A model generated the notes under the pieces. It was given only the letters and a program-made list of their open reading frames with translations, was not told where the DNA came from and ran no database searches. The position numbers and the translations under genes are program-made. 64,000 nt of DNA from Rhodanobacteraceae bacterium (GTDB lineage Bacteria; Pseudomonadota; Gammaproteobacteria; Xanthomonadales; Rhodanobacteraceae), in NCBI GenBank assembly GCA_016790075.1, contig JAEUPP010000005.1, positions 62,001 to 126,000 on the forward strand. The letters are read 5' to 3'. Every line of letters starts with the position of its first letter. The stretch's first letter is position 1. Positions 49,264 to 58,539 of this stretch are shown here, piece by piece.

Positions 49264-50007
49264 TCAGTTCGCGAGCAGTGCCTGCACCAGCGGCGGCACG
49301 GCTGCAGTGGCCGTGCGCAGGTTGGCAAAGATTTCCTCAAGGCTGATCTCGGCCTGATCGCCACAGCCGGCGGCCCAGTTCGCGACCAGCGCGATACAGG
49401 CATAGTCGAGATCAAGTTCGCGCGCGAGTGCGGCTTCGGGCATGCCGGTCATGCCCACGAGATCACAGCCGTCGCGACGCAGACGCGCGATTTCCGCGCG
49501 CGTTTCCAGGCGCGGCCCCTGTGTAGCCCCATAACAGCCGCCGTCGACCACGACGATGCTGGCCTTGTCGGCAGCGGCAAGCAGGTCGGCACGCAGCGTT
49601 GCCGCGTAGGGTTCGCTGAAGTCGATGTGCCTGACTTCGGCGCCGTCCGCATCGCAGAAGCTGGTGTAGCGGCCGTGGGTATAGTCGATGATCTGGTCGG
49701 GGATGACGACTGCGCAGGGTCCCATGTCCGCGCGAATGCCGCCGACCGCATTGACGCCAATCACACGCCTGGCCCCCAGGCTCTGCAGCGCCCAGATATT
49801 GGCGCGGTAGTTCACCCGGTGCGGCGGCAGGCTATGGCCTTCGCCATGCCGCGCCAGGAATGCGACCGGCCGCCCCTGTACCTCGCCGCAGACTACAGGC
49901 CCCGATGTGGCGCCATAAGGCGTCTCGATGCTGCGGCGCACGACATTTTCCAGAGCGGGAAATTGATACAAACCGGTACCGCCGACAATAGCCAGATCCA
50001 GCGACAT
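49264..50007 (-). CDS. mtnP: S-methyl-5'-thioinosine phosphorylase
   Basis: The 247-residue PNP-family enzyme splits methylthio-nucleosides in the salvage of polyamine and quorum-signal by-products. It shows VGGTGLY at the start, [38 protein letters not shown] and [14 protein letters not shown]. Pseudomonads and Xanthomonads use the thioinosine form, hence the name; the exact base cannot be read from sequence alone. GAGGAG stands 6 nt before the ATG at 50007. It lies 10 nt behind hpt. Confidence 0.88.
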   Translation of the reverse strand: MSLDLAIVGGTGLYQFPALENVVRRSIETPYGATSGPVVCGEVQGRPVAFLARHGEGHSLPPHRVNYRANIWALQSLGARRVIGVNAVGGIRADMGPCAVVIPDQIIDYTHGRYTSFCDADGAEVRHIDFSEPYAATLRADLLAAADKASIVVVDGGCYGATQGPRLETRAEIARLRRDGCDLVGMTGMPEAALARELDLDYACIALVANWAAGCGDQAEISLEEIFANLRTATAAVPPLVQALLAN

Positions 50008-50017
50008 GGTTCGCTCC

Positions 50018-50557
50018 TCAGATCGCGTAGATGGCCGGCAGGTTGCGACCCTGCTCGTAGAAATCCATGCCATGTCCGAATACATAGCGGTCCGGCACCA
50101 CGACGCCACAGTAGTCCGCCACGATGCCCGGCACGCAGCGGCCATGGCGCTTCTCGCAGAGCACGGCGACCAGCACGCGGCGCGCGCCCCGGTCCAGACA
50201 AAAGTCGCGTATCGCCTTCAGCGTCTTGCCCTCGTCGAGTATGTCGTCGGCGAGCACGACGGTGCGCCCCGCCAGCGCAGCCGCCGGCTGGCGCAGCCAG
50301 TGCAATTCCGAGCCGCTGGTAGCACCGCGGTAACGCGTTGCGTGGATGTAGTCGAATTCGATGTCGCTCTTCATCGCCAGCGCGAGCTTGGCGCCGAACA
50401 ACATGCCGCCATGCATTACGGTGACGAATACGGCATGTTCGCCGTCAATCGCGGCATCAATCTCGGCACCCATGCGGACTATGGCGGCGTCGAGCACGGG
50501 CAGGTCATGGATCAGGTCGGCTTTGATCAAGGCCTCGGACAGGCTGGGTCGGTTCAT
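50018..50557 (-). CDS. hpt: hypoxanthine-guanine phosphoribosyltransferase
   Basis: The 179-residue enzyme joins hypoxanthine or guanine to PRPP. The PRPP site reads VVLADDILDEGKTL. VMHGGMLFGAKLA and the GHGMDFYEQGRNLPAIY end are typical of a family that sits beside nagZ in gammaproteobacteria. The ATG at 50557 is 8 nt behind the nagZ stop. Base preference was not established. Confidence 0.9.
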   Translation of the reverse strand: MNRPSLSEALIKADLIHDLPVLDAAIVRMGAEIDAAIDGEHAVFVTVMHGGMLFGAKLALAMKSDIEFDYIHATRYRGATSGSELHWLRQPAAALAGRTVVLADDILDEGKTLKAIRDFCLDRGARRVLVAVLCEKRHGRCVPGIVADYCGVVVPDRYVFGHGMDFYEQGRNLPAIYAI

Positions 50558-50565
50558 GGCTACAC

Positions 50566-51573
50566 TCAGGCGGGGACACCAAGCGCGGCTAGGCGCTCGA
50601 TGAAGCGGGTTCGTTGTGGATTGTCGACCAGCGATTGCCAGGTCGACGCGACCATGCCGCGCAACGCGGCAATGCGGCTGGCCGGGCACGGTGCGCGGCC
50701 GCGCACGGCCGCTATGGATTCAGCTACCAGCGCCGGGCTGCAGACCAGCACGAGGTCGCAACCGGCAGTCAGGTGTGCCTCGATACGTGCAGCAACACCG
50801 CCGGCCGACTCGGCTGCGGCCATGCCGATGTCGTCGGAAAACACCACGCCGCGAAAACCCATTTCGCCGCGCAGCACATCTTCTATCCAGATACGCGAAT
50901 AGCCCGCAGGCACGCTATCGACCGCGGGATAGGTCACGTGAGCCAGCATGACGGCTTCGGCACCAGCGGCGAAGCCGTCGACGAACGCGGCGAGGTCAGT
51001 CTCACGCAGCTGCTGCAGCGTGCGCGGATCGGTCGCCGCATCAAAGTGGGTGTCCTCAAGTACCGAACCATGGCCTGGGAAATGTTTCAGGGTCGCAGCC
51101 ATACCGCCGAGGTGCATGCCACGCAGGTAGGCCTGGCCCAGCTCCGACACGACACGCGCATCGGCATGAAAGGCGCGCTCGCCGATCGCGCGATTGCCGC
51201 GCTTGAGATCGACCACCGGCGCGAAGCTGATATCGATATCGAGCGCGCGCATTTCGCTGGCCATGACCCAGGCATGTTCCTCGGCCAGCGCAACGGCGCG
51301 AGACGGATCGGCATCGTAAATTTCACCCAGCCGCGCAAGTGCAGGCAGGCGCGTAAAACCTTCGCGGAAGCGCTGCACAGGGCCGCCTTCCTGATCGACG
51401 CAGAGCAGAAATTCGTCACCGCGCACCGCACGTATGGCCTCAACCAGTGCAGCCACTTGTTCGCGCGAGGCAAAGTTACGGCTGAACAGGATCACGCCGC
51501 TGACTTCCGCGGCAGCGATCCAGTCGCGCTCGTGTGCGGCGAGCTCCTTGCCAGCAATTCCGATGACAAGCAT
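50566..51573 (-). CDS. nagZ: beta-N-acetylhexosaminidase NagZ
   Basis: This GH3 cytosolic enzyme removes GlcNAc from muropeptides in cell-wall recycling. In 335 residues it has CVDQEGGPVQRF, the catalytic-loop motif KHFPGHGS, and the nucleophile in SDDIGM (D247). Its products can induce beta-lactamase in species with ampR; none is seen here. The start codon overlaps the CYTH stop by 1 nt, and hpt follows after 8 nt. Confidence 0.96.
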   Translation of the reverse strand: MLVIGIAGKELAAHERDWIAAAEVSGVILFSRNFASREQVAALVEAIRAVRGDEFLLCVDQEGGPVQRFREGFTRLPALARLGEIYDADPSRAVALAEEHAWVMASEMRALDIDISFAPVVDLKRGNRAIGERAFHADARVVSELGQAYLRGMHLGGMAATLKHFPGHGSVLEDTHFDAATDPRTLQQLRETDLAAFVDGFAAGAEAVMLAHVTYPAVDSVPAGYSRIWIEDVLRGEMGFRGVVFSDDIGMAAAESAGGVAARIEAHLTAGCDLVLVCSPALVAESIAAVRGRAPCPASRIAALRGMVASTWQSLVDNPQRTRFIERLAALGVPA

Positions 51574-52085
51574 CAGTCCCGTCCTTCCCGTTCGCTCGCC
51601 GACCAGCCTGAGTACGGATAGGCGATCAGATTGAGATTGTAGTAGCGCGGCAAATGACTGACCTCACGCCCCAGCCAGTCAGGCCGTTCAAATACCTGGT
51701 CAACTGCGTCGAGTTCCAGCTCGGCGACGACCAGGCCATCGTTCGCGCCTAAGAATTCGTCGATCTCGAACTCATGGTCGGCGCATGCAACGTAATGGCG
51801 AATCTTTTCAACTACGCCGTCGCAAAGCTTGGCCAGCATGGCCTCCGCATCGGCCAGAGGTACTTCGTATTCGTATTCCTGGCGCGACGGGCCCAGCGTC
51901 GACGATTTGATATTGAGCCAGGCCTGCTCGCCGCCTATGCGTACCCGCACCGAGCTGCGCGCAGCCCCGCTGGTAACTGCGGCAGCACTCACCAGATAAC
52001 CCTGTACCAGCCGCTGTGAGCGTGATACCTGCCCGCGCCAGGCATCCGAAGCCAGCAGGAATTTACGTTCGATTTCGATGCCCAC
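51573..52085 (-). CDS. CYTH domain protein (triphosphate tunnel fold)
   Basis: The 170-residue protein has the EIERKFL signature of CYTH phosphatases at the start, then the alternating charged strands SVRVRIGG, AWLNIKSS, EYEYEVPL and EIDEFLG that line the tunnel. Such enzymes cleave inorganic or nucleoside triphosphates. The GTG at 52085 has AGGGAG 7 nt upstream and is preferred over a TTG at 52106. It touches nagZ. Confidence 0.88.
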   Translation of the reverse strand: MGIEIERKFLLASDAWRGQVSRSQRLVQGYLVSAAAVTSGAARSSVRVRIGGEQAWLNIKSSTLGPSRQEYEYEVPLADAEAMLAKLCDGVVEKIRHYVACADHEFEIDEFLGANDGLVVAELELDAVDQVFERPDWLGREVSHLPRYYNLNLIAYPYSGWSASEREGRD

Positions 52086-52132
52086 GCATATCTCCCTTGG
52101 CGCCAACGCGGCCTGCAGCGCCGTGACCCTGT

Positions 52133-53437
52133 TCAGCGCTCAAACAGCGCTATCGATTCGACATGCGCCGTGTGCGGGAACATGTCCATGACTCCGGCCG
52201 CCCTGAGCTTGAAACCATGCTTTTGCACCAGGATGCCCGCATCGCGCGCAAGCGAAGCCGGGTGGCAGGATACGTAGACGATGCGCCCCGTGTCCTTCCT
52301 TGGCAGATAGTCGAATACGGCCTGGGCACCGGAACGCGGCGGATCGAGCAGGATCTTGTCATAGGACTGGCGCGCCCACGGCGTATCGCGCTGGTCATCG
52401 AGCAGGTTTGCGACATGGTATTCAACATTGCCTATGCCATTGCGCCCCGCATTCTGCCTGGCGCGCTCGACCAGACCGTGCTCGCCTTCGACCCCGACCA
52501 CCTGAGCACAGCGGCGCGCGAGCGGAAATGTGAAATTACCGAGGCCGCAAAACAGATCGAGCACACGGTCAGTCGGTAGCGGATCGAGCAAGGCCAGAGC
52601 ATGCGCAATCATGGCCTCGTTCATGGCCGAATTGACCTGGATAAAATCCAGCGGCCGGAATTCGAGCTCGACCTCTGCAGCCGCGATGCGGAACGCCAGC
52701 CGCGGCTGTTCCGGCCACAGCGGATGCACGCTGTCATTGCCGCCGGGCTGCAGATAGATCGCAAGCCCTTGCGCCTGGCCAAAGGCGACCAGGGCAGCGC
52801 GATCGGCATCGGACAAGGGCTGCAGATGGCGGAAGATCAGCGCCGTCGTATCGTCGCCGGCCGCGATCTCGATCTGCGGGATCTCGCGCACGCAGGCCAG
52901 CTGACCTACCAATTCGGCAATTGCCGCGATGCGCTCGCCGACCGCGGGCGCGAGCACCTCACAGCGCGACAGATCCGCGACGTAGCGGCCGTTATCCTCG
53001 CGAAAGCCAACCAGAGCCTTGCCCTTCTTGTCGACATACTTGACCGACAGCCGGCCCTTGCGGCGATAGCCCCAGACGGCCGAGGTCAGCGGTGCCAGCC
53101 AATGCCGGGGCTCAACATGGCCGATACGCTCGAAGTTCTCGGCCAGCACACGCTGTTTCGCGGCGATCTGCGCATCCGGCGCCAGATGCTGCAGGGCGCA
53201 ACCGCCACAGACACCAAAATGCGGGCAGCGAGGCTGGACGCGATCAGCGGAGGCGACCAGCACCTGCTCGACCTGTGCCTCGTCATAGTGTCTATGCCGC
53301 TGTGCTATCCGTGCGAGCACCCGCTCGCCCGCCAGCGCGCCGCGCACGAAGACAGCCTTGCCCTCATGCCGCGCTACGCCACGGCCGTCATGCGAGAGGT
53401 CAGTGATATCGAGTTCGAGCGTAGTAGGTGCTTTCAT
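52133..53437 (-). CDS. rlmD: 23S rRNA (uracil-1939-C5)-methyltransferase
   Basis: RlmD methylates U1939 of 23S rRNA. The 434-residue protein has an N-terminal TRAM domain (1-60) and an iron-sulfur motif C71-x5-C77-x2-C80 with a fourth Cys in DLSRCEVL. The SAM motif is LDLFCGLGNFTFPLA, and the catalytic Cys is in SCHPASLARD. The length is usual for the enzyme. Confidence 0.96.
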   Translation of the reverse strand: MKAPTTLELDITDLSHDGRGVARHEGKAVFVRGALAGERVLARIAQRHRHYDEAQVEQVLVASADRVQPRCPHFGVCGGCALQHLAPDAQIAAKQRVLAENFERIGHVEPRHWLAPLTSAVWGYRRKGRLSVKYVDKKGKALVGFREDNGRYVADLSRCEVLAPAVGERIAAIAELVGQLACVREIPQIEIAAGDDTTALIFRHLQPLSDADRAALVAFGQAQGLAIYLQPGGNDSVHPLWPEQPRLAFRIAAAEVELEFRPLDFIQVNSAMNEAMIAHALALLDPLPTDRVLDLFCGLGNFTFPLARRCAQVVGVEGEHGLVERARQNAGRNGIGNVEYHVANLLDDQRDTPWARQSYDKILLDPPRSGAQAVFDYLPRKDTGRIVYVSCHPASLARDAGILVQKHGFKLRAAGVMDMFPHTAHVESIALFER

Positions 53438-53505
53438 GACGACAGCGCCCGGGATGACGACATCCCGGGCGCTTGTGCTCCACAGTTATCGGGCGGATGG
53501 ACGCG

Positions 53506-54084
53506 TCAGCGCTGCTTCCAGGCGCCCGCGGCGTCCTGATAATACCAGCCGGCACGCGCCTGCTCGATCCATTGCGCCGCGAATGTGCTCTGAATCTGCG
53601 CCTCCCATTCCGGATGACCGTTGGCGCGCGCGATCTCGGCATAGACCGCCTTGCGGTCGCGATTCTCATCGGCGACGGACTGATTCAAGCCGCTGCGTTC
53701 GGCCAGGGGCACGGCTGAAGCATCACGCACGGCAACCAGTCCATCCCGCGTAAGGCCTATGCTGCCGGCGGCGAGCGCCTTGGTCAGCACACTGTCGAAA
53801 CGCTGTTTCATGCGCGCCTGGATTTCCCGTACCGCGGTGGTCTGGATGGTGAGATCCGGATCAGCCGCCTGCGCGCTACCGATAAAGAAGTCCAGCAGGC
53901 TAGCCTGGGGCGGGCGCGGCGGCGGCTTGACCTCCGCATCCTTGGCCGCCTCGCCAATAACGTTGCCGATGAATTCTTCAGCGGCTTTCTCCGCCGCCGC
54001 TGCGGGGAAATACACATTGATCGTGACGCAGGCCGACAGCAGCACCAGCGCAAGGCTCAGCAGCATCGTACGAATCGGGCGCAT
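53506..54084 (-). CDS. ydbL: YdbL-like (DUF1318) lipoprotein
   Basis: The 192-residue protein has a lipobox (LLSAC) followed by VTINVYFPAAAAEKAAEEFI. A Pro-rich linker and a DUF1318 C-terminus with RMKQRF, GSIGLTRDGLVAVRD and RKAVYAEIARANGHPEWE follow. E. coli YdbL works with YdbH and YnbE in lipid transport between the membranes. The gene is 14 nt downstream of ydbH. No separate ynbE is present, and its lipoprotein-type N-terminus might take that place; this is inference. Confidence 0.85.
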   Translation of the reverse strand: MRPIRTMLLSLALVLLSACVTINVYFPAAAAEKAAEEFIGNVIGEAAKDAEVKPPPRPPQASLLDFFIGSAQAADPDLTIQTTAVREIQARMKQRFDSVLTKALAAGSIGLTRDGLVAVRDASAVPLAERSGLNQSVADENRDRKAVYAEIARANGHPEWEAQIQSTFAAQWIEQARAGWYYQDAAGAWKQR

Positions 54085-54098
54085 GAGAGACTCCTGGA

Positions 54099-56108
54099 TC
54101 AGTTGATAACGGGTTTGGTGCCGCGCGCCGCGGCCTGGAGACGTTCAACAAGAATGGCCCAGTCGACTTCGGACTGATGGCCGACAATCTGGATGCGCGG
54201 CAGGCCGCGACCTTCGACCAGAGTGTAGCGGGACGCATCGGCATCGAGTCCACGCATGTGACAGACCGCATTGTGCAAGCGGCAGCCTATGCCCAGGCGG
54301 GAATAACCGAAGGTGTCGAATAACTTGAGTACGCTCGCCTGCAGCCCTGCGGCGATGCCGCCACCACCGACCGAGGAAATGGTGGTGACCGCGCGCTGGC
54401 TGATGCGCCCCCCGCCCAGGGCCTGCAACTGTGCATCAAAGGCCACCGGCTGCCAGTCGACCAGGCGCAGTGCACGCACATAACCGGACAACCGCCCCGT
54501 GATACCGCCTATGTCGAAAGTGCCGGTCAGCAGGCTCAGATCCAGCCCCTCGAACGCGATATCAGCCGATAGCGAGGGCGATATGCCGAACGGCCGCTCC
54601 AGCGCGAGGCCGGTTACATTCAAGCTGCCGCCGAACACATCGAGCAGGAGGCCTCCGGCCAGATCGAGGCGCTCGTCGGCATAACGCAGTTCCGGCACTG
54701 CGCCACCCAGGGTGCCGCCAAAACGCGGCCAGCCCAACGCCTTGCTCAAGGCCGACAATTCCACGTCATGCACAGCGAGGCCAGCCTGGATGCGCTCGCC
54801 GCGGACCGCGGCCGGATGCAGGCGCAGCCGCAGAAGGTCCAGGCTACCCCCGAGCAGCGGGATCCGCGCTGGTTCACGCAAGGCCAGTACCCCGTCGCGA
54901 CTCTGCCAGCGCAACTGCGCCGCACCCAGCGGCAACGCATACAGTTGCGCCGACTTCCAGTGCAACTCGGTCGCGGCGAGTTCGCCATCGCGCTCCCAGC
55001 TAAGCTCGCCGGCGAGTGCATCGATGCCGAGGCCACGCTGCTTTTCAGCGACATCCACGGCATCCAGTGTGACGCTCGCATCCTGCAGCCCTAGCCCATC
55101 GGCAGTGCCGCGCAGACTGATGCGGCCGCGGCTCTGCAGTTCGCTCCAACCGGCGAGTCCGAGCACGCTGGTGAGGTAGCGCTGCTGCGCCTGCGGCAGC
55201 TGGACCGTGGCGGAGTCCAGGCTCAACGCACGCACGGGGTTCGCGGCGGCCGGTGCGATCAGCGCCGATGCGGTCAGATTGAGCACGCCCGGATCGTCGT
55301 AGACGAAATCGCTGATGCGATAGGCATCGTGGTCTGGCGCAAGGCCAAACTCGAGCCGCGTACCGTGGTCCGCGAACGCCACGTGAAATGCCCCGGCCAG
55401 CACTTCACCACTGCCGATCTGGCCACGGTGGCGCAACTGCCAGGGCCTGCCCTCGCGCCATTCCAGCTTGCCCGCAAGGTTGACCTGCGCCGCGGCCCGG
55501 CTGCCATCGGCAGTATCGAAACCAAAATCGCGCAGGCTATAGTCAATTTCCGTTCGGCCGGCACCATCCGCCGGCAGTTCCGCATCCGCCGCGAGCTGCC
55601 CGTCCACCCGGGTCAGGGCGGGCCAGGAGCGGCGCAGCAACTCCGACAGCCAAGCCAGCGGCAATTGCCGCAGGCGCACCTGCCACACGCGGCCGCCCCG
55701 CCCCTCGCGATGGTTTAGGCTCAGGCGCGCCGGCGCGCGATTGATCTCAAGACTCAATTGCCCCTGCTCAAGCTGGGCGACGAAACCGGCTTCGAGCGGC
55801 GCCGCCTCCCGGGCGGTTTTCAGCCGTGCCCGGCCGGCGCAACGCCAGACCGCCGCATCCGGTTCAAGCGGACACTGCACGTCAAGATCGAACAGTTGCA
55901 GATCGGCGTCAGGCCAGTTGAGCCGCGCTGCCAGCAGGCGCAAATCCTGCCCGCCCGCACGCGTCGGCACTAATTCCACTTGTATCTTTTCTACGCTTAC
56001 GCCGCCGCTGCGCAGCGTATCGACGGTGGCGCGCAGGCCGGCGGCGCGAACCTGGGTGCCGATACCAAGCACGAGCACAATGCAGATAATGCGAAACACG
56101 AATTGCAT
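54099..56108 (-). CDS. ydbH: YdbH-like AsmA/TamB-type envelope protein
   Basis: The 669-residue protein has one N-terminal membrane anchor or signal (FRIICIVLVLGIGTQVRA) and a long beta-rich body that should form a lipid groove. The C-terminus reads GGGRISQRAVTTISSVGGGGIAAGLQ-type, with KLFDTFGYSRLGIGCRL and LPRIQIVGHQSEVDWAILVERL. These are traits of the YdbH family that moves phospholipids from inner to outer membrane together with TamB and YhdP in E. coli. The ATG at 56108 is chosen from the signal-like start; the frame runs on upstream over the divergent gene. Confidence 0.85.
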   Translation of the reverse strand: MQFVFRIICIVLVLGIGTQVRAAGLRATVDTLRSGGVSVEKIQVELVPTRAGGQDLRLLAARLNWPDADLQLFDLDVQCPLEPDAAVWRCAGRARLKTAREAAPLEAGFVAQLEQGQLSLEINRAPARLSLNHREGRGGRVWQVRLRQLPLAWLSELLRRSWPALTRVDGQLAADAELPADGAGRTEIDYSLRDFGFDTADGSRAAAQVNLAGKLEWREGRPWQLRHRGQIGSGEVLAGAFHVAFADHGTRLEFGLAPDHDAYRISDFVYDDPGVLNLTASALIAPAAANPVRALSLDSATVQLPQAQQRYLTSVLGLAGWSELQSRGRISLRGTADGLGLQDASVTLDAVDVAEKQRGLGIDALAGELSWERDGELAATELHWKSAQLYALPLGAAQLRWQSRDGVLALREPARIPLLGGSLDLLRLRLHPAAVRGERIQAGLAVHDVELSALSKALGWPRFGGTLGGAVPELRYADERLDLAGGLLLDVFGGSLNVTGLALERPFGISPSLSADIAFEGLDLSLLTGTFDIGGITGRLSGYVRALRLVDWQPVAFDAQLQALGGGRISQRAVTTISSVGGGGIAAGLQASVLKLFDTFGYSRLGIGCRLHNAVCHMRGLDADASRYTLVEGRGLPRIQIVGHQSEVDWAILVERLQAAARGTKPVIN

Positions 56109-56168
56109 GCACGGCGCCCCGGAAAGAGGCGCCGATTGTGGCCAGCACAACCTGAATGGGGAAGTGGC

Positions 56169-56876
56169 GTGGACCTGCTGATCGCCGACGACAATGCACT
56201 GAGCCTGCGCTTCTTCGCCGAAGCCGCCGCCGCCCTGGGGCACCGCTGCGCCACCGCCGCCGATGGTGCTGCTGCGCTGACGCTGGCTCGCAGCCAGCGG
56301 TATGACCTGCTGCTGCTGGATGTGCGCATGCCGCAGCTTGACGGCCCTGAGATGCTGCGGCGCCTGCGGGCAGACCACACGGCGGCATCGCAGAGCAGCC
56401 CTGCGCTCGCAACCACGGCAGACAGCGACGCCGGTATGGCACGCGAGCTTCACGCCGCCGGTTTTGCGGGCGTGCTGCTAAAGCCGGTCGATATCGACGG
56501 GCTGCGGCGCGCCCTTGCCGGAACGAGCATGGTCGCCGAACGCGCGGCGGACTATGCCGAGCCCGCTTTGCTCGATGACATCGCCGCCTGCCGCAGCCTG
56601 GGCAGCAGCGATGCGGTTACTGCCCTGCGCTTGCTGTTCGCGCAGGAACTCGACGCCTTGCCGGAAGAGCTTGACGCCTGCCTGGCTGCGGAAGGTGCCG
56701 ATTTGCGCGACCGTCTGCACAAGCTCTGTGCCTCGGCCGGATTCTGCGGCGCAACGCGGCTGGAACAATCCTGCCGCCAGCTACACCGGCGTCTCGCTAC
56801 CAGCCCATCCCCGGATGCGGACGCCATTGCTCAATTGCGTGCCGTTGCCGCGGCAACACGCCAGGCGCTGGGCTAG
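56169..56876 (+). CDS. receiver-Hpt phosphorelay protein
   Basis: The 235-residue protein has a CheY-like receiver with acidic pair D7/D8, phospho-site D51 (LLLLDVRMP) and K105 (LLKP). A C-terminal Hpt domain places the phosphorylatable His at H184 (RLHKLCASAGFCGA). It has no DNA-binding or enzymatic output, so it passes phosphate on. GTG at 56169 has GGGAAG about 6 nt upstream. It is divergent from ydbH with 60 nt between, and no histidine kinase is found in the window. Confidence 0.85.
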   Translation: MDLLIADDNALSLRFFAEAAAALGHRCATAADGAAALTLARSQRYDLLLLDVRMPQLDGPEMLRRLRADHTAASQSSPALATTADSDAGMARELHAAGFAGVLLKPVDIDGLRRALAGTSMVAERAADYAEPALLDDIAACRSLGSSDAVTALRLLFAQELDALPEELDACLAAEGADLRDRLHKLCASAGFCGATRLEQSCRQLHRRLATSPSPDADAIAQLRAVAAATRQALG

Positions 56877-56891
56877 TGTCCGCGCGATGCC

Positions 56892-56955
56892 TGGCCCGCA
56901 TTGCTCACACCCTTTCTACTGCGGCCGCCGATACGAACCGGTGTGAGCAATGCGG
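56892..56955. repeat. perfect 18-bp inverted repeat
   Basis: The arms GCCCGCATTGCTCACACC (56892-56909) and its exact complement (56938-56955) enclose a 28-nt centre. The pairing extends by a G-T and two more pairs. It begins 15 nt after the receiver-Hpt stop. There is no T-run, so it is not a standard terminator; a REP-like or small transposable element is possible. Confidence 0.85.
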
Positions 56956-57106
56956 GCTAGCCACTCGCGGCACCGACGGCGGACTGGCGGGCCTGGCCCG
57001 CCCATTTCAACTGTGCATACCTGCAACTTGTTGTTAAATAATACTTAATCGCCAGCCTTTGTGGCAGCACAGGAATTTTTCCGCCTGTACTGATCCCGGC
57101 CTGTCT

Positions 57107-58465
57107 CTAGTAGCGATCACCAAGAGCGAAGATCGGCTTGCGCTGCTGCCATTGGCCTTCGGTAAAGTCAGGGAAATCGACAGCACGGTTGCCTTCAGCG
57201 ACGGAGATTTCCGACAGCGGTGTAATCGCGCTCCAGGTCACTGCGTCGTAAATGTCGATGGGCATGGGCTGCCCTTGGCGCAGCGCCTCGACAAAAGCGT
57301 TGACCACGAAGAAATCCATGCCGCCGTGGCCCGAGTCTTTTGCTTGTTCCGAAAACCGTTTCCACAGCGGATGGTCGTACTTGTCCAGCCACGGCGCAGC
57401 GGGCTCCCACTCGTCCTCGACCTTGGCCTGTTTTTCTATGTAGATCGACTTGTGCGTATCGATCCACAGTCCGCCGGTGCCCTGTACGCGGAAGCCCAGC
57501 GAATAGGGCCGCGGTAGCGATGTGTCATGGGTAAGCAGGATAGTTTCGCCGTTGGCGCAGGCCAGTTGCGTCTGCACCACATCGCCGAGCTTGAACTCGG
57601 CCTTGCTGTTCGCATGGTCCGGAGCTCCGCGGCGGATGTAGTCGCGCAGACCACGCGCCTTGCTCGCATAGCTGGTCAGGCGCAGCACGCGATTGCCGCG
57701 ATTGATGTTCGCCTGCATGGCACAGGGCCCGATACCGTGGCTAGGGTACAGATCGCCACTCCGCCGTACTGAATGCGCGGTACGCCATCGGGCTTCCGAC
57801 CAGGCCTTGTCGCCGAATTCATAGCCGCCGCCGTAGGCCGAGCCAGGCACGCCGCCGTTGAATTTCACCTGGCGCAGGTCGTGCTGATAGCCGCCTTCCA
57901 GATGCACGATCTCGCCGAACAGTCCCTGGCGGGCCATATTCAGCACAGCGAGCACGTCGCGCCGGTAGCACACGTTTTCGAGCAGCATGTAGGGCGTGCC
58001 GCTTTGCTGCTGCGCGCGCAGCAACTGCCAGTGATCTTCCAGACTGATGCCCGCTACGACTTCACAGCCGACGGCAATCTTGGCCCGCATCGCCTCGATG
58101 GCCTGCGCCGCGTGCCATTCCCAGGGCGTCACCACGAACACCGCATCCAGGCCGGCCTTGGCGTACATCTCGCGCCAGGCGACGTCGCTGCCGGTATAGA
58201 TCTTGGGCCTGTGCTTACCGGCCCTGGCAACCTGCTCCAGCGCCTTGGCGATCATGAACGGATCGAGGTCGCAGATGGCTGCTACCACTACATCATGCCG
58301 GCGCAGCAGTTCCTTCAGATGCACCTGACCACGCATGCCCACTCCCAGGATGCCGACCCGGAGTTGCTCGCTGCGCTTGCCGTTGCGCGTCTTTGCCCAG
58401 TTCGGCAGTGGCGCCGCGAGCGCTAGGCCGGCGGCAGCAGACAGTACGAATTCTCGTCGGTTCAT
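57107..58465 (-). CDS. Tat-exported Gfo/Idh/MocA protein, GH109-like
   Basis: The 452-residue protein has a twin-arginine signal (NRREFVLSAAAGLALAAP) and a Rossmann NAD-binding start (RVGILGVGMRG). GGYQHDLR, SHGIGPCAMQANINRGNR and the HPLWKRF region are the pattern of GH109 glycosidases, which remove alpha-N-acetylgalactosamine with NAD+ as catalyst. The ATG at 58465 is preferred: AGGAGG lies 8 nt upstream; the ATG at 58471 is too close to it. Periplasmic. Its actual substrate is unknown, and a simple sugar dehydrogenase remains possible. Confidence 0.82.
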   Translation of the reverse strand: MNRREFVLSAAAGLALAAPLPNWAKTRNGKRSEQLRVGILGVGMRGQVHLKELLRRHDVVVAAICDLDPFMIAKALEQVARAGKHRPKIYTGSDVAWREMYAKAGLDAVFVVTPWEWHAAQAIEAMRAKIAVGCEVVAGISLEDHWQLLRAQQQSGTPYMLLENVCYRRDVLAVLNMARQGLFGEIVHLEGGYQHDLRQVKFNGGVPGSAYGGGYEFGDKAWSEARWRTAHSVRRSGDLYPSHGIGPCAMQANINRGNRVLRLTSYASKARGLRDYIRRGAPDHANSKAEFKLGDVVQTQLACANGETILLTHDTSLPRPYSLGFRVQGTGGLWIDTHKSIYIEKQAKVEDEWEPAAPWLDKYDHPLWKRFSEQAKDSGHGGMDFFVVNAFVEALRQGQPMPIDIYDAVTWSAITPLSEISVAEGNRAVDFPDFTEGQWQQRKPIFALGDRY

Positions 58466-58539
58466 CGGCATGACCTCCTCCAGTCTGGGGTTTGCGCGGT
58501 GGTATTGCTTGCGATATTCCTGGAACCGATATTCCTGGA

